Below, one piece after another: positions 52,639-61,278 of a stretch of DNA of 64,000 nucleotides (the stretch's first letter is position 1; each line of letters starts with the position of its first letter). Source of the stretch: Streptomyces piniterrae (lineage in GTDB: Bacteria; Actinomycetota; Actinomycetes; Streptomycetales; Streptomycetaceae); assembly GCF_005048155.1 (NCBI RefSeq), contig NZ_SUMB01000016.1, positions 62,001-126,000 on the forward strand. The letters run 5' to 3'. Under the pieces are notes generated by a model. The model saw only the letters and a list, made by a program, of their open reading frames with translations, was not told where the DNA came from and did not search any database. Both the position numbers and the translations under genes were made by a program.

Positions 52639-53283
52639 TCAGACCGGTTGCCGCCCGGCCCCGGCGTCGTGCGTGATCCACGGGTACTTCGTCTCGCCGA
52701 GGATGACCTGCTTGTCGTCCCACTTGCCGTAGCGCGGATTGACATCGATGCCCATGGACCGGGAGGTCTTGGACAGTGCGTCGGCGAGCCGCTGCTGGCC
52801 CTGCGGCTGGCCGCGGTCCGCGCCGATGTGCGTGGCGAGGCCGTCGAGCAGCAGCTGGTTGCGGACCACGCCGTCGACCTCGTGGGGCGCCACGCCCTGC
52901 TGGAGCCACATCGCCTGCAGCCGCGCGGCGCCGCCCGCACGCTTCTCGGCCTGGGCGCGCCACTTCTGGATGTCGCTCCGGGTGATCGTGACCCCGGCGT
53001 CCTCGGCGCTGCGCGCCAGCACCTCGTCGAAGATCATCGCGTTGAGGGTGGCCAGGCTCAGCCGGCCGGTGTTCATGATCAGTTGGCCGCCCTGCGGGGA
53101 CTTGGCCTGGGCGTCGCGCACCTGCTTCACCCTCGCCTGCAACTGCGAGACGGTGATCCGCTTCCCTTCCACGACGGCCGCGGCGCCCGGGTGCGCGTCG
53201 CTGCCACAGGCGGCCAGCAGCGGCGTCGCGGCCAGCAGGGCGGCGGTGACGGATACGGAGAGCGCTGTCCTACGGCGGAACAC
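52639..53283 (-). CDS. SurA-like secreted lipoprotein
   Basis: A 214-residue protein with a lipoprotein signal peptide (MFRRRTALSVSVTAALLAATPLLAAC, lipid-attachment Cys at about 26) and a helical SurA N-terminal-like domain (VEGKRITVSQLQARVKQV... LNAMIFDEVLARSAEDAGVTIT). No PPIase parvulin domain is visible, so it is a chaperone-like truncated form, as usual in Streptomyces. It lies upstream of mazG on the same strand, with 116 bases between. Confidence 0.9.
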   Translation of the reverse strand: MFRRRTALSVSVTAALLAATPLLAACGSDAHPGAAAVVEGKRITVSQLQARVKQVRDAQAKSPQGGQLIMNTGRLSLATLNAMIFDEVLARSAEDAGVTITRSDIQKWRAQAEKRAGGAARLQAMWLQQGVAPHEVDGVVRNQLLLDGLATHIGADRGQPQGQQRLADALSKTSRSMGIDVNPRYGKWDDKQVILGETKYPWITHDAGAGRQPV

Positions 53284-53704
53284 TTGGCCTCCCGGCGGAT
53301 CGGCGGAGCGTGCGACGGAGTCTCGACCTTGAGTGATCGATGCTATGGAGTCGGCGTGGCCCAGGCCACACCTTCGGCCAACGATCTACGCCGCGGAGGG
53401 TTTCTGGGCACTTGTCCCGTTGATCACTCCGCCACCGGGTGCGAATGAGGCACGGCATGCCGATTGCCCCCCACCCTGGTAAGAGTTGAGGGAGGCGGTC
53501 ACGGGCTCAGGACCGCGCGGAGCGATGCGCCCCGGCATGAAGTCACCGCGTGGCACATACAGTCCCGCACGAACGGCCCATGGCGCGCGAACTCCGCCAC
53601 GGCGACCGGCCGTTGCCTGAGGTCCGGAAACTGGGTCCCGGCGCCGAGCCTGCGACTCGGACGCCGGGACCCACTCGGTTTTCCACGGCCTACCAACCGC
53701 GATA
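53284..53704. other. Gene-free region with a long hairpin
   Basis: A long hairpin spans 53632-53673: TGGGTCCCGGCG pairs with CGCCGGGACCCA and the loop contains CCGAG/CTCGG. TTTT at 53679-53682 follows on the plus strand. It should terminate the minus-strand secreted-protein transcript ending at 53705. No gene is seen. Confidence 0.6.
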
Positions 53705-53926
53705 TCAGCAGGTCGAGCCCAAGTGGGTGACCTGAGCACCCGGAGAGCCCTCGCCGTTGAGCAAGTTGCCCAGCAGACCATTGAGGACTCCGACGTTGCC
53801 AAGGACGTCGACGTTCAGGTCGTGCGTCTTACACCCATGGCCACCTGCGGAGGCAGTGGGGGCTCCGAGGAAGCTGACGCTGCCGAGGATGGCGGCCACG
53901 ACGGCAGCCTTGTGAAGCTTGCGCAT
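53705..53926 (-). CDS. Small secreted two-Cys protein (chaplin-like in plan)
   Basis: A 73-residue precursor with a signal peptide MRKLHKAAVVAAILGSVSFLGAPTASA and a mature part of about 46 residues with Cys32 and a C-terminal Cys73. Between them is an alternating hydrophobic/polar stretch, VDVLGNVGVLNGLLGNLLNG, like the amyloid-prone cores of chaplins. It lacks the chaplin motif itself, so I do not call it a chaplin. The upstream DNA (53927-54085) is much lower in GC, with an inverted repeat at 53953-53967. Confidence 0.65.
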   Translation of the reverse strand: MRKLHKAAVVAAILGSVSFLGAPTASAGGHGCKTHDLNVDVLGNVGVLNGLLGNLLNGEGSPGAQVTHLGSTC

Positions 53927-53952
53927 TGCTCCTCCATTATGCAGACGGTTGC

Positions 53953-53967
53953 GATCTGTAACAGATC
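53953..53967. promoter_or_regulatory. Palindrome in AT-rich upstream region
   Basis: GATCTGT-A-ACAGATC is a perfect inverted repeat 26 bases upstream of the secreted-protein start; a further cluster of TGATCA palindromes (54062-54074 and near 54082) lies beyond. Either could be a regulator site. Confidence 0.5.
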
Positions 53968-54097
53968 AACTTCGTACAGTGATTTGGAGGCTAATATGAA
54001 AAATCCAGCACCGCTCATCGGGGCTGGCATACGGGTCCTCGGGAGTCGGCCAATCTCCCCTTGATCATTGATCATTCGAGATGATCATGAGCGTTCC

Positions 54098-54120
54098 GGC
54101 GACCGCCCGAGGCGGTCGCC
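54098..54120 (-). terminator. Hairpin downstream of Ser/Thr kinase gene
   Basis: GGCGACCGCC-CGA-GGCGGTCGCC is a perfect 10-bp stem with a three-base loop, 14 bases beyond the stop of the minus-strand kinase gene. Confidence 0.75.
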
Positions 54121-54133
54121 GACCCCTCTCCCC

Positions 54134-55951
54134 TTACCCCCGCACCTGCCCCAACCAGTACAACGTCCGCCGGACTTCCGCCGGAAACGCATGGTGCGGG
54201 CCCTGTAGGCGTTCCGCGTCGTAGAGGAGGCGGGACAGGGTTTCCTGGGCGGCGCCGTATTCGCCCTGGGCTATGAGCAGTTGACCTATGGAGCGGCGGA
54301 TCTCCAGGGGGCGTACGGGGTCGTCATGATCGCGCTCGAAGTACGGCAGCAGGGCGCGGAACTCCTCCAGGGCCTGTGTGACCTCGCCGAGTTGTTCCAG
54401 GCACTGCGCGGCTTCGTAGTGGAACTGGAGTGACTGGCGAGTGGCGCCGGGGCCGGACTCCTTGCCGAACTCCTCGGCCAGACGCCGGAGTTCGGGCAGC
54501 GCCCGGCGGTACTGGCCGTCGTCCATGAGCGTGGCGGCGTACTGCTTGCGCAGCGAGCGGACCACGGGGGACTCCGCGCCGTGCCGTTCGGCGGCGGCCG
54601 GGAGGATGCCGCCGAGGATGTCCACGGCGCGGGTGATCCGTCCCTGGTCGAGGAGGTGCTTGACCTCGTCGACGGCGCCGGCGACGTCCGGGCCGGTGCC
54701 CGGCTGCGGCGCGGGCGTGGCAGACGGTGCGGGGCGTGCAGGCCGCGGGCGGGGGGTGGGGCCGCCCGGCGCGGGGGCGGAGATGCGGGGGTCGGGGGCC
54801 GAGCCTGAGGTCCTTGGGTCGGCGGACGGGTACCCGGAGCCGGGGCCGGATATCGCCGGTTCCGGGGTCGCCGAGGCGGCCATCGCCGGTTCCGGGGCGC
54901 TGGAGCCGGCGGCCGCGCGTTGGGCGGGTACGGAGCCGAGTACCGCCGGTTCGGCCGGTGCCGGGGCCGGCATCGGGGTCAGGGCCGGGGTCGGTGGTGG
55001 GTTCGGTGTCGCGGAGCGCACCGGCCAGGGGGCGTGCGGCCGGCGGAACGGGCGGGTGGGGTCCATCGGGGCGAGCGGGGGATGCGGGGGCTGTGCGGCG
55101 TGCGGGCCGGCGTCGGAGGCGGGGAGCAGCGGGGTCAGCGCCTGGTAGACCTGCTGCGCGTCGGCGGGGCGGGCCTGCGGGTCCTTGCGCAGCAGGCGCA
55201 GGACCAGCGCTTCGAGGGCCTCGGGGACGTCGGGTCGCAGCCGGCGCACCGGGACGGGCTCTTCGTGCAGATGGCGGTGGAGCACACCGAGCGCGGTGGA
55301 GGCGGCGAACGGGACGGTGCCGCTGAGGAGTTCGTGCAGCAGCACCCCGAGGGCGTAGAGGTCGGTGTGCGGGCCGACCGCGCCGCCCATGGCCTGTTCG
55401 GGGGCCATGTAGGCGGGGCTGCCGATGGGTGAGCCGGTGTGGGTGAGGCGGGTGGTGTCGGTGTCGAGGGCGGAGGCGATACCGAGGTCGAGGACGACCA
55501 GGGAACCGTCCGGCCGGATCATGACATTGCGGGGTTTGAGGTCGCGGTGGACGATCGGGACCGCGTGCACGGCCGCCAGCACGGCGCAGAGCTGGGCGGC
55601 GACCGAGACCGCCCACGGCCAGGGGTACGGCTCGTGCTCGGCGAGGTGGTCGGAGAGGTCGGCGCCCTCGACGTACTGCATGACCAGGTAGAGGTCTTCG
55701 TCGTCGCTGCCGGCGTCGTGGACGGTGACGAGGCCCGGGTGGTCGACCTGCGCCGTGACCCGGCATTCACGGACGAAGCGGCGGCGCATCTCCTCGCCGT
55801 CCGGTGTGCCCGCCACCCGGTCGGGGCGCAGCAGTTTGACGCCGACCCGGCGGTCCAGGCGGCGGTCGTAGCCGATCCAGACCTGGCCCATGCCGCCCTG
55901 GCCGAGCAGCGCGGAGAGTTCGTAGCGCTCTGCGATGACCCGCCCGTTCAT
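54134..55951 (-). CDS. Ser/Thr protein kinase with TPR-like C-terminus
   Basis: A 605-residue Hanks-type kinase. Gly loop GQGGMGQV is at 17-24, catalytic Lys39, HRDLKPRN at 135-142, the DLG at 155-157 (a variant of DFG) and MAPEQ for the APE motif. A Pro/Ala-rich linker follows from about 280 to 415. The rest is helical and TPR-like (AVDILGGILPAAAERHGAESPVVRSLRKQYAATLMDDGQYRRAL), with no PASTA or TM segment, so it is cytoplasmic or recruited by a partner. It starts four bases inside the stop of the membrane protein upstream. Confidence 0.94.
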   Translation of the reverse strand: MNGRVIAERYELSALLGQGGMGQVWIGYDRRLDRRVGVKLLRPDRVAGTPDGEEMRRRFVRECRVTAQVDHPGLVTVHDAGSDDEDLYLVMQYVEGADLSDHLAEHEPYPWPWAVSVAAQLCAVLAAVHAVPIVHRDLKPRNVMIRPDGSLVVLDLGIASALDTDTTRLTHTGSPIGSPAYMAPEQAMGGAVGPHTDLYALGVLLHELLSGTVPFAASTALGVLHRHLHEEPVPVRRLRPDVPEALEALVLRLLRKDPQARPADAQQVYQALTPLLPASDAGPHAAQPPHPPLAPMDPTRPFRRPHAPWPVRSATPNPPPTPALTPMPAPAPAEPAVLGSVPAQRAAAGSSAPEPAMAASATPEPAISGPGSGYPSADPRTSGSAPDPRISAPAPGGPTPRPRPARPAPSATPAPQPGTGPDVAGAVDEVKHLLDQGRITRAVDILGGILPAAAERHGAESPVVRSLRKQYAATLMDDGQYRRALPELRRLAEEFGKESGPGATRQSLQFHYEAAQCLEQLGEVTQALEEFRALLPYFERDHDDPVRPLEIRRSIGQLLIAQGEYGAAQETLSRLLYDAERLQGPHHAFPAEVRRTLYWLGQVRG

Positions 55952-56652
55952 CGGCCCTCCTCCTTGCGGAGGTAGTCGCTGAGCTCATCGAGCTCGGCCC
56001 GCACCCGGTCGATGCGCTGCGGCCGCTCCTGGGACGCGTGGGAGGGGTGGGGGCCGGAGTGGGGGGCGGGGCCGGCGTACGGCTGGGTCTCCTGCGCGTG
56101 TACGGGGGGCGGGGTGGGGGCGGGCCCCGGTGGCGGGCCGTACGGAGAGGGAGAGGGGGCGGTGGGATAGGCCGCCGGGGGGTAGCCGTATCCGCTGCCG
56201 TTTGCGTACCCGTTCCCGGTGCCGGGGCCGTTCGCAGGGCCGGGCCCGTACCCGCCTCCGTAGCCCGCCCCGCTTCCGTATCCGGCCTGCTGGAAGGCGC
56301 CGTACCGCGTGCCGTACCCGGGCATCCGCGGCCCCCGGGTGTCGGCGACCAGGTAGTAGGCGACGGCGCCCACCATCTGCAGCAGCAGCGCCCCCACCGC
56401 GGCGTCCGTGCGCCAGTCCGTCTCGGGGAAGACGCCGACCACCACGATGATGCCGACGAGCAGGGCCAGGTCGGCGCCGAACAGCCACCAGCCGAGCTGT
56501 CTGCGCTGCACGAGCGCGGCCCGCAGCAGCGCGATCCAGGCCAGGAGGCCGGCGCTGAGCACGGTGGCGGCCACGAAGAACACCCTCAGCGCCACGACCG
56601 TGCCCCGCGCCGGGGGTTGGTACGGCGGGTGGGCCGGGGCCGGGGCGTGCAT
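55948..56652 (-). CDS. Membrane protein coupled to the kinase gene
   Basis: A 234-residue protein with a short Pro-rich N-terminus, four hydrophobic segments (about 20-100), then a Gly/Tyr/Pro-rich low-complexity stretch and a charged C-terminal helix (DRVRAELDELSDYLRKEEGR). The start is ATG 56652 because AGGAG lies six bases upstream; ATG 56694 is an alternative. It overlaps the kinase start by four bases, so the two are probably partners; the charged C-terminal helix or Gly/Tyr part could hold or be phosphorylated by the kinase. Confidence 0.78.
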   Translation of the reverse strand: MHAPAPAHPPYQPPARGTVVALRVFFVAATVLSAGLLAWIALLRAALVQRRQLGWWLFGADLALLVGIIVVVGVFPETDWRTDAAVGALLLQMVGAVAYYLVADTRGPRMPGYGTRYGAFQQAGYGSGAGYGGGYGPGPANGPGTGNGYANGSGYGYPPAAYPTAPSPSPYGPPPGPAPTPPPVHAQETQPYAGPAPHSGPHPSHASQERPQRIDRVRAELDELSDYLRKEEGR

Positions 56653-56959
56653 GTACTGCTCCTGATCGATCGGCGGTGGCGGATGCGGCGGCATCGCCTC
56701 GCACACGCGGGGTGTTGGGCGCGCCTCGGCTCCGCGGGCACGGATACGTGATACGCGATGCGCGCACCGAACTGCGAGCGTATATATGACGGCGGCAGCG
56801 TGTGCGGGGTTGTAGGGAATGAGGCGGAGGGATCCGCCGTTCCGTGGGGCGGAGTCGCCCCGGCGCGGGGCCCGTTCGCCCCGCTCGCCCCCTTCGCCCC
56901 GTTCTCGCCCGCCGGCCGGACCCGCCGGCCATCGGAGCCCCGCCGTGGGACTCCGCCCG
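56653..56959. other. Short gene-free gap with low-complexity DNA
   Basis: 307 bases without a gene, between the kinase-linked membrane protein and the methylase-like gene. It holds a CGCCCC/CTCGCCCCCTTCGCC-type low-complexity stretch at about 56870-56910. I see no terminator hairpin of note. Confidence 0.35.
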
Positions 56960-59239
56960 TCAGTCCGGCGCCACCGACCCGTCGGTCAGCCCGTCGTGCA
57001 GCCCCTGGACGAGCTGTTCGCCGAGCCGGGACGCCAGGCGCAGGGCCTCTTCGAAGTCGGCCAGGTCGCGGAAGCGCTGTCCGTAGCGCCGTTGTTCGGC
57101 GAGCGGCAGCCGGGGCAGCTGGAGGCGGCGGACGTCGAGCCGGGTGGCGGATGAGGCGTAGCTGCTGGCCTGGCGGTTGTTGGCGGTGCCGCGCAGGAAT
57201 CCGGCGAGGAACCAGGGGTCGAGGGCGGCCGGATCGGGCCGCAGGACGGTGAGGTTGCGGCCGAGGGCGGCGCCCGCGGTGGCGTCGTCGATGACCCGGG
57301 CGATCGCGCCGCCGCCGAGGACCGGGACGACGACATCGCCGGTCAGGAGGAGGACGGGTTCCTCGGGGGGCCCGGAGGAGGGCGCTTCCGGGAGGGTGCC
57401 GGAGGGCGCGGTGGCGCCGATGACGTCGTGGTCGGTGAGGACGGGGGGCGCGCCGCTGGGGGACGGTGCGGTGCCGGCGCCGCCGGTGCGCAGGATCAGG
57501 GCGCCGGAGCGGGCGAGTTCGCCGAGGGTGGTGAGCGGCCAGCGGGCGGGGGCGGTGTCGGTGCCCGCGGGGCGCGGGGTGAGCTGTGTCGTACGGGCGA
57601 GGGTGTCGGTCAACCGGTCGCGTACGCGGGCGAGTTCGGCGGGGCCGCCGGCCGCGGAGGGCGGCGGCAGGTGCCGGGCGGGGGCGAGGTCGACATCGTC
57701 GTCGAGGAGGTCGATGGCGGCCAGCGAGCGTCGTACGCCGGGTTCCTCCTCGATGCCGCCGTCGCGGTCGAACGCCCGCCAGGCGTCCACGGCGGTGGCG
57801 CGGACGGTCTGCCAGTCGAGTTTGTCGCGGCCGCCGGCGGCGAGGGCCGCGGTGTCCACGACGAGGAGGTGCGGGGTGGGCGGGGTGCTGCCGCCGGGCT
57901 TGCGCAGCACCCAGAGGTGCAGCGGCACGCCGTTGGGCGGAGCGGCGCCCGCGGGCAGCGCGATGACGGCGCGCAGTGCGCCGCGGCGCAGCAGGTCGGC
58001 GCGGATCCGGCGGCCGGAGCGGCGGGAGGCGACGGCGGGCGGCATGAGGAGGACGGCGGTGCCGCCGGGGCGCAGCCGGGCCAGCGCGTGCTGGACCCAG
58101 GCGAGTTCGGATTCCGTACGGGCCGGGAAGCCGTACTCCCAGCGGGGGTCGTAGGCCAGTTCGTCGTGGCCCCAGTTGCGTTCGTTGAACGGCGGGTGGA
58201 CGAGAACGGCGTCGGCGGCGAGGTCGGGGAAGGCGTCGGCGCGCAGGGTGTCGGCGGCGCGCACCCGGACCTGGGCGTCGGGGGCACTGAGGGCGAGGCG
58301 GAGCGCGGTGAGCGCGGCCAGGTCGGGGTCGGACTCCTGGCCGTGCAGCGCGAGGGGGGCGGCGCCGGCCTCGGCAGCGTCCGTCGCCCGCTCCTGGGCG
58401 GCGGTCAGCAGGCCGCCGACGCCGCAGGCCGGGTCGAGGACGATGTCCAACCGGCCTTCCGGCGCGGCCAGTTCGGCCATCAGCGCGGCCGGGCCCGGCG
58501 GGGTCAGGGTGTACTGCCGGGGGTTGGCGTCCAGGTGGCGGCCCAGCAGGAAGGCGTACGCCTGGGAGGCGCCGTCCGCGGCGGCGAGATCGGCGGCGGC
58601 GCGGACGAGCGCGGCGGACGGGGCGAGCGCTTCGCGGGTCAGACCGCGCACGGGGTGGTCGGCGCCGAGCCGGGCGGCGAGGACGGCCTCGAGCATGGCG
58701 GGCAGTACGCCGGTCAGCTCGGTGTCGTCGGCGGCGCCGCGCAGCTGCTTCCAGGCGGCCGGCCGGTCATGGGCGAGCAGCAGGACGGCGCCGGCCTGAC
58801 GGAGCGCGACGGCGGCGCCGGCCGGGTGTCCGACGAGCTGCTGCCAGACCCGCTCGCGCAGCGGGACCTCGGCGAGTTTGCCCTGGTCGCGCAGCCATTG
58901 CTCGATCTCGCCGAGGGCGAAGGCGGGGCTGGTCTCGGTGCCGCCGACCGGCTTGGGGAAGTCGGCGTGCCGGCGCCGCCAGTTGCTGACCGCGGCCCGG
59001 CCGACGCCGGCGAGCCGGGCGATGCCGGCGGCGGTCACCTCGGTGGCGCGCTCGGCCGTGCCACTTGCGGCGTTGCCCGCGCCGACGACACCGACCGCGA
59101 CTTCCGCGTGGGCGATGCCTGCGACGTCTGCGACGTCTGCGACGTCTGCGCGATGGGCGCCGCCCGCGTAACTCGCCGCCGGACCGCCGTCTGCCGCGAT
59201 GTCGACCGTCGCGCTGTGCGGTGATGCGTTGTCCGGCAC
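56960..59239 (-). CDS. HTH plus N6-DNA-methylase-like protein with altered catalytic motif
   Basis: A 759-residue protein. Residues 31-40 carry an ADVADVADVA repeat, 69-118 a MerR-like HTH (AGIARLAGVGRAAVSNWRRR), and about 230-500 an N6-adenine methylase fold with DPACGVGG at 269-276 for SAM. The catalytic motif is HPPF at 348-351; known N6 methylases have NPPF/Y or DPPY there, so the catalytic Asn/Asp is replaced by His. The C-terminal 240 residues resemble a specificity-subunit target-recognition half (RLDVRRLQLPRLPLAEQRRYGQRFRDL). No restriction or separate S gene is linked. GTG 59239 has AAGGAG eight bases upstream. Confidence 0.87.
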   Translation of the reverse strand: MPDNASPHSATVDIAADGGPAASYAGGAHRADVADVADVAGIAHAEVAVGVVGAGNAASGTAERATEVTAAGIARLAGVGRAAVSNWRRRHADFPKPVGGTETSPAFALGEIEQWLRDQGKLAEVPLRERVWQQLVGHPAGAAVALRQAGAVLLLAHDRPAAWKQLRGAADDTELTGVLPAMLEAVLAARLGADHPVRGLTREALAPSAALVRAAADLAAADGASQAYAFLLGRHLDANPRQYTLTPPGPAALMAELAAPEGRLDIVLDPACGVGGLLTAAQERATDAAEAGAAPLALHGQESDPDLAALTALRLALSAPDAQVRVRAADTLRADAFPDLAADAVLVHPPFNERNWGHDELAYDPRWEYGFPARTESELAWVQHALARLRPGGTAVLLMPPAVASRRSGRRIRADLLRRGALRAVIALPAGAAPPNGVPLHLWVLRKPGGSTPPTPHLLVVDTAALAAGGRDKLDWQTVRATAVDAWRAFDRDGGIEEEPGVRRSLAAIDLLDDDVDLAPARHLPPPSAAGGPAELARVRDRLTDTLARTTQLTPRPAGTDTAPARWPLTTLGELARSGALILRTGGAGTAPSPSGAPPVLTDHDVIGATAPSGTLPEAPSSGPPEEPVLLLTGDVVVPVLGGGAIARVIDDATAGAALGRNLTVLRPDPAALDPWFLAGFLRGTANNRQASSYASSATRLDVRRLQLPRLPLAEQRRYGQRFRDLADFEEALRLASRLGEQLVQGLHDGLTDGSVAPD

Positions 59240-59353
59240 GTGGCTGGCTCCTTGTCCTCCCGATAACCCCGACCTGTGTGTCAACGAGCATACCCATTCG
59301 ACGCGAACCAACCCCTTCACAGCGTGAACTTATTTCTTCTTCGATGACTCGTG

Positions 59354-59382
59354 TTGACTCGGTTCACAGGACCTGTTGTTAT
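59354..59382 (+). promoter_or_regulatory. Candidate promoter for 59527 gene
   Basis: TTGACT at 59354-59359 and TGTTAT at 59377-59382 are separated by 17 bases, about 145 bases upstream of the start, in a less GC-rich patch of the divergent region. The distance leaves a long 5' leader. Confidence 0.4.
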
Positions 59383-59526
59383 TGACCCATCGCTTCACGG
59401 CACGACGACGCGGCGGCGCTTCACACGGCGCTGCTCGGCGGCAGGACTTCACGGCGGCATGGCACGGCGCCGCTGCACAGCACCACTTCGGCAGGAATGA
59501 TCAAGAGCCCGGAAGGGGCCCCTCGT

Positions 59527-60303
59527 ATGTCTCAGCAGATGCAGTACCAGCCCACGCCGCAGGGGCCCGCCGGTGCACACAGCCACCAGGCGGCCCGTAA
59601 CGGCCTCGGCGTCGCCGCCCTTGTCCTCGGCATCATCGGCGCGCTCAGCGGCATCCCGATGATCCTGTTCTGGCTGGCCGGACCGCTCGGCCTGCTGGCC
59701 CTGATCTTCGGCATCGTGGGAATGGGCCGCGTCAAGAAGGGTCAGGCCACCAACAAGGGCGTGGCGCTCACCGGCACGATCCTGGGCGCCCTCTCGCTCA
59801 TCCTCGCGGTCGTCGGGGTCATCGTCACCGTGATGGCGGTCAACAAGGCCGTCGACGAGGTGAACGAGGAGTTCGACAAGCAGTCGGGCAGCAGCAGCAA
59901 CATCAAGGACCTCGGCCCGGGTGAATCGGCGAAGTACAACAACGGTCTCCAGGTGACCGTCTCGAAGCCGACCCCGTTCACCGTCGACCCGAACACCCTG
60001 ATCAGCGGCCACACCGAGGGCAACAAGTCGTACAAGGTCACCGTCACGCTCAAGAACACCGGCGACAAGGCGGCCACCAACCCGCTCATGTCGACCGACG
60101 CCGAGGCCGACGGCAAGAAGACCGAGGAGGTCGCCGACGACAAGCACGGCATCCTCCACCACGACTGGGAGAAGACGCTCGACCCCAACGAGTCCGACAG
60201 CGTGGAGATGGTCTTCGACGCTCCGCCGACCGCCAAGGAACTCTCCATCAAGATCACGCCGGACATCCTGCTCGACCCCGCGAACTGGAAGCTGACCCTC
60301 TGA
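59527..60303 (+). CDS. DUF4190/DUF4352 membrane-anchored protein
   Basis: A 258-residue protein with a cytoplasmic N-terminus, two hydrophobic segments (about 27-60 and 75-100) of the DUF4190 type (ALVLGIIGALSGIPMILFWLAGPLGLLALIFGIVGMGRV), and an extracytoplasmic C-terminal domain of immunoglobulin-like DUF4352/telomere-binding-fold type (LGPGESAKYNNGLQVTVSKPTPFTVD). Function unknown; such proteins are common in actinobacterial envelopes. ATG 59527 with GGAAGGGG upstream; ATG 59497 is in frame and possible. Confidence 0.88.
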   Translation: MSQQMQYQPTPQGPAGAHSHQAARNGLGVAALVLGIIGALSGIPMILFWLAGPLGLLALIFGIVGMGRVKKGQATNKGVALTGTILGALSLILAVVGVIVTVMAVNKAVDEVNEEFDKQSGSSSNIKDLGPGESAKYNNGLQVTVSKPTPFTVDPNTLISGHTEGNKSYKVTVTLKNTGDKAATNPLMSTDAEADGKKTEEVADDKHGILHHDWEKTLDPNESDSVEMVFDAPPTAKELSIKITPDILLDPANWKLTL

Positions 60304-60326
60304 TCCGCTCCAGCTCCGTACGACAC

Positions 60327-60370
60327 GCCGTCGGCCCGGAACCGCTCCCTCGCGGTTCCGGGCCGACGGC
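60327..60370. terminator. 19-bp perfect terminator hairpin
   Basis: Arms 60327-60345 and 60352-60370 pair perfectly over 19 bases with a six-base loop. It lies between convergent genes and is likely bidirectional. Confidence 0.9.
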
Positions 60371-60385
60371 GTGCCGGCGCAACGG

Positions 60386-60451
60386 CCCCCCCCCGGCCCC
60401 CCCGCCCCCCCCCCCCCCCCCGCGGCCGCCCCCCCCCGCCCCCCGGGGGGG
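60386..60451. repeat. Poly-C tract, possible assembly artefact
   Basis: Runs of C (9, 7, 17, 9 and 6) separated by G/GG/GCGG end in seven G. GGGCC-GACGGCGTGCC immediately before it (60360-60375) and GGGCCCGACGGCGTGCC after it (60453-60469) are near copies. Length accuracy is doubtful for any sequencing method, so this stretch may be misassembled. Confidence 0.8.
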
Positions 60452-60510
60452 CCGGGCCCGACGGCGTGCCTGCGAAGCGGCCGCCCGGTTGTCCCCGGAG
60501 CGGCCGCCCG

Positions 60511-61278
60511 CTATTTCGCCGAGAACCGCGCCGGCGCCTCCGTAGGGCTGCCGCCGCTCGGCAGCCGCTGGGCCGGGCACGAGTTCAGCACCCGCACCAT
60601 CGCGTCTCTCTCGCCCCGCGTCACCCACAGCCCGTACTTCTTCTTCACCGCCACCTGGCGCGCGACATAGGCGCAGCGGTAAGCCTTGTACGCGGGCAGC
60701 CAGGTCGCCGCGTCCCCGTCGCTCTTCCGCCGGTTCGCCGACGCGTCCACCGCGATCAGATTCAGCGGATCGTTGGCCAGCGCCACCCGCTTGCGGCCCG
60801 GCCAGGTCGCGGCGCCCTTCTGCCAGGCATCGGACAGCGCCACCACATGGTCGATGTCGACCTTGCTGCGGCCGCGCACATAGCGCACCGCCCTGCCCGT
60901 GTACGGATCCTTCGACAGCGTCCCGGACAACACCACGCAGTCCCCGCCGCGGAACGCCGTGCCCCGCAGATCGCGCTTGAGGATGTCGTCGCGGGTGCCG
61001 CATCCGTTGCCGTCGGTGTCCGCCCAGGCCGAGCCGAAGCGGTCGCGGGCGTAACCGGTCCTGGGGGCGCGGCCCTTGACATCCAGCGAGTCGGCGGCCG
61101 CCAGAGCGGTCCTCGGGTTCGCCCCTCCCGTGGGAACGGACGGGCTCTCCGTGACGTCTGAACCACTGCCGCCCCAGGTGTCGTCGGGGGCACAGCCGGT
61201 GAGGGTCAGCAGGCAGGCCAGCGCGGTGGCGGTGGCGGCGGTCACGGGAAGCGCGGTCCGTATCAAGGCGTCGTCCAA
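60511..61278 (-). CDS. Secreted HNH nuclease-family (DUF1524-like) lipoprotein
   Basis: A protein of about 255 residues with a lipoprotein signal (TAATATALACLLTLTGC, lipid Cys near 29), a short Ser/Thr linker and a DUF1524-type HNH domain: FRGGDCVVLSG, then DIDHVVALSDAW with the catalytic His near residue 150, LANDPLNLIAVDASANRRKSD with the Asn, and a late CAYVARQVAVKKKYGLWV. It should cut nucleic acid outside the cell. The start is uncertain: no ATG is in place, and TTG 61278 was chosen over TTG 61266. A longer upstream frame would overlap the divergent gene. Confidence 0.8.
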   Translation of the reverse strand: MDDALIRTALPVTAATATALACLLTLTGCAPDDTWGGSGSDVTESPSVPTGGANPRTALAAADSLDVKGRAPRTGYARDRFGSAWADTDGNGCGTRDDILKRDLRGTAFRGGDCVVLSGTLSKDPYTGRAVRYVRGRSKVDIDHVVALSDAWQKGAATWPGRKRVALANDPLNLIAVDASANRRKSDGDAATWLPAYKAYRCAYVARQVAVKKKYGLWVTRGERDAMVRVLNSCPAQRLPSGGSPTEAPARFSAK

